A DNA stretch of 40,753 nucleotides from Anaerolineae bacterium (GTDB lineage: Bacteria; Chloroflexota; Anaerolineae; Aggregatilineales; UBA3940), in assembly GCA_016928235.1 (NCBI GenBank), contig JAFGLD010000286.1:1-40753 (forward strand). The letters run 5' to 3'. This document shows positions 34,439 through 40,753 of the stretch, in pieces. The notes under the pieces are model-generated. The model saw only the letters and a list, made by a program, of their open reading frames with translations. It was not told the DNA's origin and did no database searches. A program made the translations under genes and the position numbers. Within the stretch, counting starts at the first letter, position 1, and every line of letters begins with the position of its first letter.

Positions 34439-35206
34439 TTACCTGGATGTATCACTGGTTTTGATGACAAAGGCTTGTTCGCTTGGGAGCATCACTACTT
34501 TCTCAGGCTTATCGCTCATGAAGGAGTCAACAGCCAATTTAGCGCCGGGGCACACGGTCGATCCATAGTCGTCGCAAAGAATGATCCCACCAGGACTGAG
34601 CCGTTCATAGAAAAACGACATCGATTCGAGCGTTGGCTGATACAGATCAACATCGATGTGTACAAAAGAGAATCTGCTCGCTGCTACTTCATGAAATTTC
34701 TCAGGGATCCAACCTGAATGATACACGACGAAATCAAACTCCCGGAGATTATCACGGATGACTGCTTCAGCGCTTGCCAGGTTGCCTGACTGCCAATAAG
34801 TGCCATCCTCTGACTGCGGCTTCGAGAGGCCCTCAAAAGAATCGAAAACATGGTGCTTTTTCCCGGTTCCCGCAATGCGACGACACATAAAATACGAGGA
34901 CGCTCCCTGGAAAGCCCCACACTCAGCTGTATCCCCCTCGACACCTAGCACCAGCTGCATCATCTGATCTAGAATGTACTTACGATCTAGTGTGTAGGTA
35001 TTCTTCTTGCCCATAAAGCGCTCATAGAGCTGGATAAATGCTGTATCTTCCATATACAGGTTGAAACAATCGCTGAATTTATACTTGGGATAGATCCTTC
35101 TCGATACAGCCTCCGCGAGCAGATAACGCGAGTACTCGTCGTTCTGCAATACCTTCAATAGAAGTGCTAGTCTCGCCCGAACGCTCATCAGATATGTTTT
35201 CCCCAT
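34439..35206 (-). CDS. TylF/MycF-family O-methyltransferase
   Basis: A 255-residue protein. The SAM-binding region has VEGDTAECGAFQGASSYFM and HHVFDSFEGLSKP, and the metal and catalytic motif is SFVHIDVDLYQPTLESM with LSPGGIILCDDYGS downstream, the TylF hallmark. The founding members methylate sugar hydroxyls of macrolides in a Mg-dependent way. In surface-glycan loci related enzymes methylate sugars of the polymer. The acceptor here is unknown. The gene lies alone, 25 bases from a broken transposase, and the region may have been rearranged. Confidence 0.88.
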   Translation of the reverse strand: MGKTYLMSVRARLALLLKVLQNDEYSRYLLAEAVSRRIYPKYKFSDCFNLYMEDTAFIQLYERFMGKKNTYTLDRKYILDQMMQLVLGVEGDTAECGAFQGASSYFMCRRIAGTGKKHHVFDSFEGLSKPQSEDGTYWQSGNLASAEAVIRDNLREFDFVVYHSGWIPEKFHEVAASRFSFVHIDVDLYQPTLESMSFFYERLSPGGIILCDDYGSTVCPGAKLAVDSFMSDKPEKVVMLPSEQAFVIKTSDTSR

Positions 35207-35231
35207 ATTCTAAGAAGTACCAGTAACGTGC

Positions 35232-35896
35232 TCAGTCTTTGCACTTTTTAGCGGTCAGACGACGAGCAAAGTGTATAGCTCGTCGGCGTGACCCCAGACA
35301 AGAACTGCTGATGAAGCCAGTCGACGACATGACGCCAGTGGCCACATAGGCTTCACGACGGGCATCGCCACTCGTCACATGCGCTTGTCGGGTGCAATGG
35401 AAGCGGGCACGCTCTTCATCCAGGAAGGTGTAGGCAGCCATGATTAGGGTCCAGAAGCAAAGGATAGCAGTGGCGTCCATGAGTTGATACTGGTCGAGAC
35501 CCAGCAGGTCTTTGGCATCGCCGAACAAACCCTGAATATCCCAACGGGCAGCGATGTGTGCGAGCAGGGTTCGGGCATCAGCGTCAGGGTCACTGGACGC
35601 CCAATAGCGCACGGCCTTGAGCGGACAGTCCAGGACGAAAGTGGTGATAACGACCTGACAGGTATAGAGCTTACGCACGCGGGCGCGCACGACATGCACG
35701 CAGAGCGTGCGTGGTTTACCTTGGTTGGGCCAGGCCATCTTCTGATACTGCTTCGGCGGCAGTTGGACCGCATATTCATTCAGGCACATCCAACGCTCCT
35801 GGTCCTGAGCATCGCTCACCCACAGCCAACGATTGGCCTTCAGACCACTGGTGATCTGGCACCCCCCGCTCATGTTCCGCTCTATTGAAATGTCGA
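35232..35896 (-). pseudogene. Broken DDE transposase (IS701/IS4-like), C-terminal part
   Basis: The minus-strand frame ending at 35232 (open from about 35873) holds a DDE transposase C-terminal core: RYWASSDPDADARTLLAHIA, then ARWDIQGLFGDAKDLLGLDQ, where the Glu/Asp-containing IQGLFGDAK block is near the last catalytic residue. The N-terminal half with the first catalytic residues is missing. The frame also shifts near 35340. The main frame reads DARREAYVATG, but a neighbouring frame gives HWRHVVDWLHQQFLSGV, the normal family ending. It is therefore truncated and frameshifted. The upstream end abuts the flippase stop region (35897). Confidence 0.8.
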
Positions 35897-37387
35897 TTAT
35901 TGTTGTCTGGTAAGTGAACCAACAAAACCCCTAATTTCCGCGAATGATACAACACGCAACAACAAGATACTAACCCCATAGATCGCCGCACCACCAATTA
36001 TCCCTGCAAGCAAATGGGGAATGTCTGGCATCACGACCCACCACACCCATACAGCCATTAGAATGCTAGCAAGCGCACAACGCCAGACCATGCTTATATC
36101 AACAAACGCCCTCATGGGCATGCCCGTGTTTCTCCACAGGAGATAGAATGTTAATCCGAAAGTTAGCATAGTTGTAAAGCCAGCACCATAATAGTTGAAA
36201 AGTGGAATAGCCACCAAATTCGCGACAACATTGAAGATCGCCGTACAAATGTAGATACTGCGCAACGACGCTGTTTTTCCCTGGATGTGATAGACATACT
36301 GAATATTGACGCCCAGCACGCTCAATCCTAGACCCACTGCAACCATGAATACTAAAAGCCCCCCCTGCGCAAACTCAGTCGTTGCCAACACCTGCAACAA
36401 GCTATTTCCTACAAGACCAAGACCAACTACGGCTGGGATAGTCACTATCAACATAAGCCGCATATTTTGCCGGAGCGTTGCCTGACCGGCAGGAACACCC
36501 CCTGCTCTCCATCGTTCACTCAGCAACGGTAGTATAGCGTACAAATAAGGACCAGTAATCGCAAAAATGATTAGCGTCAGTTGATAGGATGCTGCATAGA
36601 CAGCAACGGCGACGCTGGTTGAAAGGATTGAAAGCATCAGACGATCCCCATACTGTATCACCCATTCGGCCTGGCTCACCACGGATAAATTCACTGCATG
36701 ACGAACTAACTCGCGAATGATCTCCCAGGAGGGGAAACATAATGGTATTTTTCGAAACGCAACGATCATTTGAGCAAACGTTATGAGCCCCTGAATAAGA
36801 ACAAAGGAAATGGCCAGCTTGATGAGATCATGATGGCTCAATGCGAATACGACAACCAGCAATCGACCAAACCCACCTGACACCTCGAAAATTGAGCCCA
36901 GAAAAGGTTGCCCCCGCAGGCGATAGATTTGTGTTCCTAGTATATTGAGTGAACTTGTCAGAACGGTCAGGGAGAGTATTCTCATAATAGGCACCCCCAA
37001 TGAGGTGCGTGTGGTGAGACTATTCAGCAAAGGGGCTCCTACTGCCATACCAACTGCGAGGCAAATGCTAACCCACATAGACAGATAAAGTGAGTTACAG
37101 TAAACCATCTCTCGTGAGCGGCCCTCTTGAACAGCCACAACTCCCAGGGCGTTGAAGATGCCATAGGCAGTGAATGTTATAAAAAGACTGGCAATAGTAC
37201 TTACCTCGATCCAGATGCCGTAAGAGGTAACATCAAAAGCTCTCACGAGGATCGGAAAGGTAAGAAGAGGTATACTCGATGTTACAAGTTGAGCTATTGT
37301 GACAATGATAATAGTTTTGCTGAATGATTGTGTTGTTTTCAATGATTCAAGGCATCCCCGTTTTGACAATGGCTTGATATTAGCCAT
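35897..37387 (-). CDS. Polysaccharide flippase (Wzx-like, MOP superfamily)
   Basis: A 496-residue protein with about twelve to fourteen membrane helices. The opening IIIVTIAQLVTSSIPLLTFP-type helix followed by VRAFDVTSYGIWIEVSTI is characteristic of oligosaccharide flippases, and the central part has VIQYGDRLMLSILSTSVAVA. It should move polyprenyl-linked oligosaccharides across the membrane. The ATG at 37387 has no clear ribosome site. A TTG start about 14 codons in (before KTTQSF) is possible. The first codons abut the truncated glycosyltransferase on the opposite strand, which suggests that the 5' end lies at a rearrangement junction. Confidence 0.88.
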   Translation of the reverse strand: MANIKPLSKRGCLESLKTTQSFSKTIIIVTIAQLVTSSIPLLTFPILVRAFDVTSYGIWIEVSTIASLFITFTAYGIFNALGVVAVQEGRSREMVYCNSLYLSMWVSICLAVGMAVGAPLLNSLTTRTSLGVPIMRILSLTVLTSSLNILGTQIYRLRGQPFLGSIFEVSGGFGRLLVVVFALSHHDLIKLAISFVLIQGLITFAQMIVAFRKIPLCFPSWEIIRELVRHAVNLSVVSQAEWVIQYGDRLMLSILSTSVAVAVYAASYQLTLIIFAITGPYLYAILPLLSERWRAGGVPAGQATLRQNMRLMLIVTIPAVVGLGLVGNSLLQVLATTEFAQGGLLVFMVAVGLGLSVLGVNIQYVYHIQGKTASLRSIYICTAIFNVVANLVAIPLFNYYGAGFTTMLTFGLTFYLLWRNTGMPMRAFVDISMVWRCALASILMAVWVWWVVMPDIPHLLAGIIGGAAIYGVSILLLRVVSFAEIRGFVGSLTRQQ

Positions 37388-37634
37388 TGGTTACGATCAA
37401 ATTGATAAGGAGATTGTTTGCTTTGAAAGTCTGGATGACCTCGTAGAAAAAATCCGCTACAATCTTACCCACGACAAGGAACCAGCTGCCATTGTAGAAG
37501 CAGGATACCACCGCACATTTCGAGATCACATCTGTGTGCATCGTTTCATTGAGAGTTTCCATCGCATAGGCTTTTCCACCAATCCCCGTATCGGCATTGT
37601 TTCAAGACTAGGCCAAGTTACCGAGATCAAATGA
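37388..37634 (+). pseudogene. 3' remnant of a glycosyltransferase gene
   Basis: The plus-strand frame ending at 37634 has the pattern EIVCFESLDDLVEKIRYNL, then DKEPAAIVEAGYHRTFRDH and CVHRFIE, which is the C-terminal end of group 1-type glycosyltransferases with a Glyco_trans_1_2 domain. Only about 80 residues are left. The rest of the enzyme is missing, and similarity begins exactly where the oppositely oriented flippase starts. Its stop overlaps the ATG of the next gene by four bases (ATGA), as expected for an old operon whose first gene was cut away. No function is likely. Confidence 0.7.
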
Positions 37635-38671
37635 CGACACAAGACAATAGAATCCCCTCGATTAGTGTTATTATGCCTGTATATAATGGCGAACGTTTTT
37701 TGTCTGAAGCCATTGAAAGTATCCTCAATCAGAGTTTTACCGATTTTGAGTTAATCATTGTCGATGACGCCTCAACTGACCGTACACCTGAAATCCTTTC
37801 GCACTATCAGCAATCCGACTCGCGGTTGCATGCTGTGCGGCAGCAGGTGAATCAGGGTGTAACTGCTGCGCTGAACCGGGCATGTGCTTTGGCTCAGGGG
37901 TGCTTCATTGCACGCATGGATGCAGATGATGTTAGTATGCCAGACAGATTCGAGAGACAGCTGACTTTCATGGAACAGCACCCACAGGTCGGTGTTCTTG
38001 GCAGTTGGATACAGTGTATCGATCAGGAGGGTCGACCAAAGCAGATTGTTCGTTACCCTGTTAAGTCGGGTCAGATCAAGTGGGCGCTCCTATTCTACAG
38101 CCCCTTTGCTCACCCCACAGTAATCATGCGACGAGATGTCTTGAAACAGGTCTGTTTCTACAATCCCAAGATTGTCAGATCTCAAGACTATGATTTATGG
38201 TTGCGCTTGAGCCGGCTCACTAGAATGGCCAATTTGCCTCGAGTTTTATGTATGTATAGAGAGTGGAACCAAAGCATTACGGGTCAGCACCTGTCTCGTC
38301 AGAAAGCGATAACACAGCAATTGGCTCAGAAGACAATCTCAGATTTGTTGAAGCGTCAGGTTCCTGGCGATTATGTTGAAAGTCTCCAAGGTCTATCAGC
38401 AGAGCGTTATCCTTTTGAACCAGAGCAGATTCGGGGCACAGCCCAGCTTATTCAGGATCTTCTACAGGTTTGTCCAGCTGCTTTCCAGCTAACATCTCAG
38501 GATATCCGTGACATCCAGCTGCTAGGCGCGACAAAACTCTGGCTGTTGGGGGCACTCGCATTGAGAAAATCCCCGCTTACGGCGCTATCATTGATGCACT
38601 CAGCAACCCGCCTCCACCCATTGTCGGCACTCTATTTCTTCGGCAAGGTTCTCGGTAAAGTTGGCAGGTAA
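37631..38671 (+). CDS. Glycosyltransferase family 2
   Basis: A 346-residue GT-A fold enzyme. The N-terminal motif is ISVIMPVYNGERFLSEAIE, followed by FELIIVDDASTDRT, the first nucleotide-binding Asp pair, and ARMDADDVSMPDRFERQL, which contains the DxD metal-binding motif. The central part includes FAHPTVIMRRDVL and SQDYDLWLRLS, usual in this family. A hydrophobic stretch near 300-320 may be a membrane contact. It transfers a sugar from a nucleotide donor to a growing surface glycan. It overlaps the stop of a glycosyltransferase remnant by four bases and converges with the asparagine-synthase-like gene, 15 bases away. Confidence 0.93.
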   Translation: MTTQDNRIPSISVIMPVYNGERFLSEAIESILNQSFTDFELIIVDDASTDRTPEILSHYQQSDSRLHAVRQQVNQGVTAALNRACALAQGCFIARMDADDVSMPDRFERQLTFMEQHPQVGVLGSWIQCIDQEGRPKQIVRYPVKSGQIKWALLFYSPFAHPTVIMRRDVLKQVCFYNPKIVRSQDYDLWLRLSRLTRMANLPRVLCMYREWNQSITGQHLSRQKAITQQLAQKTISDLLKRQVPGDYVESLQGLSAERYPFEPEQIRGTAQLIQDLLQVCPAAFQLTSQDIRDIQLLGATKLWLLGALALRKSPLTALSLMHSATRLHPLSALYFFGKVLGKVGR

Positions 38672-38686
38672 TTAAGTGTTGTCGGG

Positions 38687-40558
38687 TCAGTTACTCACGT
38701 AATGTCGTGCCCACAACTCAAAACACAAGAGGCTCCACAACCTCTCTGAATGTACACATTGACCTGTTCCGTGTTCGTTAATTAGCTGCTCAACATGCTC
38801 CGGATTGAAAATGCCGCGCTGCCGAGCACTATCGCCAAGCAGTATTTCTTGAAGCATTGGATAGAGAGGACCAGCCAGCCATTCTTTAAGGGGAATGCTA
38901 AATCCTGCCTTCTTTCGACGGTGTATTTCGTCTGGAAGCAGCGTACCTAGCGCTCTTTTGAGAAGTATCTTGGTATCAAACCCATTCGTTTTATAAACCG
39001 AGGGCACTCTAGCCATAAATTCGAATACTACATGATCGAGCAGAGGTGAGCGAACCTCAAGGGAGGCCAACATACTGGCCCGATCTACCTTAGCCAAGAT
39101 GTCACCGGGCAAGTACATACGTAGATCGTCATACTGCAGCTGGCTCACTCCATCAAGTTGCTCCACATATGAAAAGATATCTCGTTTCAAGCGCTCAGCA
39201 TCTGAGCTACCAAGCCGATCAACCGCTTCTTGCGTATAAAGCATGCTGCGCTGTGTAGCAGTGAAGAAACCATTGCGTAGCGCCCAAACAGAGACAGGCT
39301 TTGAGATGACCGACAGATATGGCTTGAGTTTGTGAGAAGCCGGTAGCACATGTCCAATACGCTCTACTGCTGGGCGCAATGAGACAGGAACCACTGACTG
39401 CAACAGCTGATGACGGCCACCATATATGTGGTGTAAGTAGCCCCCAAAGACTTCATCGCCACCATCTCCGCTTAGGGCGACAGTAACATGCCGACGCGCT
39501 ACTTCTGACACATAATAAGTGGGGATCATCGAAGAGTCCGCAAAGGGCTCGTCATATTGGCGCACTAGTTTAGGGAGGATGTTCATCACATCAACATGAA
39601 CCACCTCACACGTGTGATGGGTACGGCAACGTTCAGCTACAATCTGCGCATATCTCGTCTCATCATAGGCTGCTTCGTCAAAACCAACGGAGAATGTTCT
39701 GATCGGCTGAGTGCTGATCTGGCTCATCAAACTGACGACAACACTGCTATCGACACCACCGCTCAAAAATGCTCCTAATGGAACATCGCTGATCATGCGT
39801 AGAAGTACTGCCTCTATGAGGAGAGCATGGAGTTCTTCAGCCAGTGTTTGTGCTGGTCGCCGATCCCATTCTTCGGGCGGAAGCAAGTTTGGATGCCAGT
39901 ATTCATTGAGCGATACAGACCTATCCCTTTTGACCGTCAGAAGGTGACCAGCCGGGACTTTACGAATCGAAGCGAATATAGTGCGAGGAGCAGGAATGTA
40001 TCCGTATGTGAGATATTCATCGAGGGCCTGATAATCAATCTCTCGGCTGACTCCGGGATGCTGAAGAATGCTCTTTAGCTCTGAGCTAAATATAATTTTC
40101 TCATCATCCAGCAAATAATACAGTGGCTTTTTCCCAAAGCGATCCACAGCTAAAGTCAGATCATCCGCACCCTCATTCCAGAGGGCGAAAGCAAACATCC
40201 CCCTAAAGTGCTCGACACACTTCATCCCATATTCCTCAAAAGCGTGCAAGACGGTCTCCGTATCGCCTTTAGTACGAAACCTATGTCGGCTTTTCAATTG
40301 GTCATACAGGGACTGGAAGTTATAGATCTCGCCGTTAAGAACGAGCCACAGACTCTCATTCTCATTAGTCATGGGTTGGTGACTGCTCGCTACATCTATA
40401 ATGCTGAGGCGCCTGAAACCAAGCCCTATTGAACCACCGGTATACTGGCCTTCTTCGTCGGGCCCACGGTGGATGAGCTGCTGTGTCATGCGCTGAATCA
40501 ACTTCGCGTCGACAATATGACTTCTGTCAAAATACCAGACACCAACAATTCCACACAT
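38687..40558 (-). CDS. asnB: Asparagine synthase (glutamine-hydrolysing), AsnB type
   Basis: A 623-residue protein. Cys2 in MCGIVGVW is the nucleophile of the class II glutamine amidotransferase domain (1-210), with RGPDEEG and LNGEIYNF as further marks. The synthetase domain has the ATP-pyrophosphatase loop SGGVDSS (266-272), LSGDGGDEVFGGY and SMLASLEVRSPLLDH. It makes asparagine from aspartate, ATP and glutamine, and relatives in polysaccharide loci amidate uronic acids or other carboxyl groups. ATG 40558 is chosen because the nucleophile must be residue 2 and GAGGAG lies ten bases upstream. An in-frame TTG at 40576 is not the start. In this context a role in glycan modification is as likely as asparagine supply. 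Confidence 0.9.
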   Translation of the reverse strand: MCGIVGVWYFDRSHIVDAKLIQRMTQQLIHRGPDEEGQYTGGSIGLGFRRLSIIDVASSHQPMTNENESLWLVLNGEIYNFQSLYDQLKSRHRFRTKGDTETVLHAFEEYGMKCVEHFRGMFAFALWNEGADDLTLAVDRFGKKPLYYLLDDEKIIFSSELKSILQHPGVSREIDYQALDEYLTYGYIPAPRTIFASIRKVPAGHLLTVKRDRSVSLNEYWHPNLLPPEEWDRRPAQTLAEELHALLIEAVLLRMISDVPLGAFLSGGVDSSVVVSLMSQISTQPIRTFSVGFDEAAYDETRYAQIVAERCRTHHTCEVVHVDVMNILPKLVRQYDEPFADSSMIPTYYVSEVARRHVTVALSGDGGDEVFGGYLHHIYGGRHQLLQSVVPVSLRPAVERIGHVLPASHKLKPYLSVISKPVSVWALRNGFFTATQRSMLYTQEAVDRLGSSDAERLKRDIFSYVEQLDGVSQLQYDDLRMYLPGDILAKVDRASMLASLEVRSPLLDHVVFEFMARVPSVYKTNGFDTKILLKRALGTLLPDEIHRRKKAGFSIPLKEWLAGPLYPMLQEILLGDSARQRGIFNPEHVEQLINEHGTGQCVHSERLWSLLCFELWARHYVSN

Positions 40559-40674
40559 CGCTTTCTTACTCCTCAATTCCCTGCCATACGCTTCAGGCGT
40601 TTTTTCGTAATTGTCGACAACACATACTCGCTCTCTCTACCCAACTTGGCCATTCACCTGTCGGACCATATATA

Positions 40675-40753
40675 CTAAGCGCACGCTAAAATTTCAAAGT
40701 TTTCTGTCATAAGACGTGCCAATTCGTCGGTGTATTCGTCCAGGTTGTTCAGC
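40675..40753 (-). CDS. Partial gene: last 25 codons
   Basis: A minus-strand open frame enters from the window edge and stops at 40675-40677. The visible part reads LNNLDEYTDELARLMTENF and then EILACA. It is hydrophilic and looks helical, and no family can be named from 25 residues. It lies 116 bases upstream of the AsnB gene in the same orientation, so it may be in the same surface-glycan operon. Confidence 0.5.
   Translation of the reverse strand, partial: LNNLDEYTDELARLMTENFEILACA

Noticed and set aside
1..40753. CRISPR arrays, rRNA, tRNA and known riboswitches
   Set aside because: I looked for regular direct repeats with spacers, for tRNA-like clover-leaf patterns and for familiar conserved RNA cores in the gaps, and saw none. 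A covariance-model scan would be decisive.

Overview
The window looks like a chromosomal segment of a member of the Chloroflexota, probably an Anaerolineae-type lineage. This is an inference from gene content: a Tad-type pilus ATPase/platform set with a receiver-TadZ fusion, a DegS-like kinase with a NarL-type regulator, many large GT-C-like membrane proteins, Family 5 and TolB-like lipoproteins with long Pro/Thr/Ser linkers, and a TPR-fused O-antigen ligase-like protein. Base composition is intermediate and by eye becomes more AT-rich after about 34 kb. I saw no rRNA, tRNA, CRISPR array or intact mobile element. What I see of mobile DNA is two decayed transposase remnants and several short dispersed or tandem repeats.

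Layout. 1-522 is non-coding with phased A/T tracts and one copy of a dispersed repeat. 523-3515 (minus) holds a Family 5 solute-binding lipoprotein and an RmlB-type dTDP-glucose 4,6-dehydratase. 3858-4166 is an N-terminal transposase remnant. 4709-7342 (plus) holds a TolB/PD40-repeat lipoprotein and an HNH endonuclease. 7585-8965 (minus) holds the common hpf-comF pair. 9038-13771 (minus) is a Tad operon in transcription order TadZ (receiver-ATPase), TadA, TadB, TadC, with a recognisable promoter upstream and no pilin or prepilin peptidase in the window. 14410-16277 (minus) encodes a cytosolic two-component system that ends at a 16-bp perfect hairpin just ahead of the Tad promoter.

16387-25525 (minus) holds five large polytopic membrane proteins with acidic motifs in the first extracytoplasmic loop. 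They are probably GT-C type glycosyltransferases using polyprenyl-linked sugars. 25785-28436 (plus) is a compact two-gene operon, a NagZ-like GH3 glycosidase and a PfkB-type sugar kinase, closed by a 17-bp terminator hairpin. 28717-33869 (minus) is a tightly coupled surface-polysaccharide operon: GT4 glycosyltransferase, polyprenyl phosphate sugar transferase, O-antigen ligase/polymerase with TPR tail. 34439-40753 is a more disturbed surface-glycan region with a TylF-like methyltransferase, a broken transposase, a Wzx-like flippase, the 3' end of a truncated glycosyltransferase, a GT2 glycosyltransferase, an AsnB-type amidotransferase and the last 25 codons of a gene that continues beyond the window.

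The window therefore joins surface pilus machinery and its possible phosphorelay control to a large surface-glycan locus. I did not find a clearly new defence or mobile system. The points most worth a second look are the complete receiver domain fused to TadZ, the two MITE-like 82-84 bp repeats, the GH3-kinase pair, and the interrupted glycosyltransferase operon at 35-38 kb.
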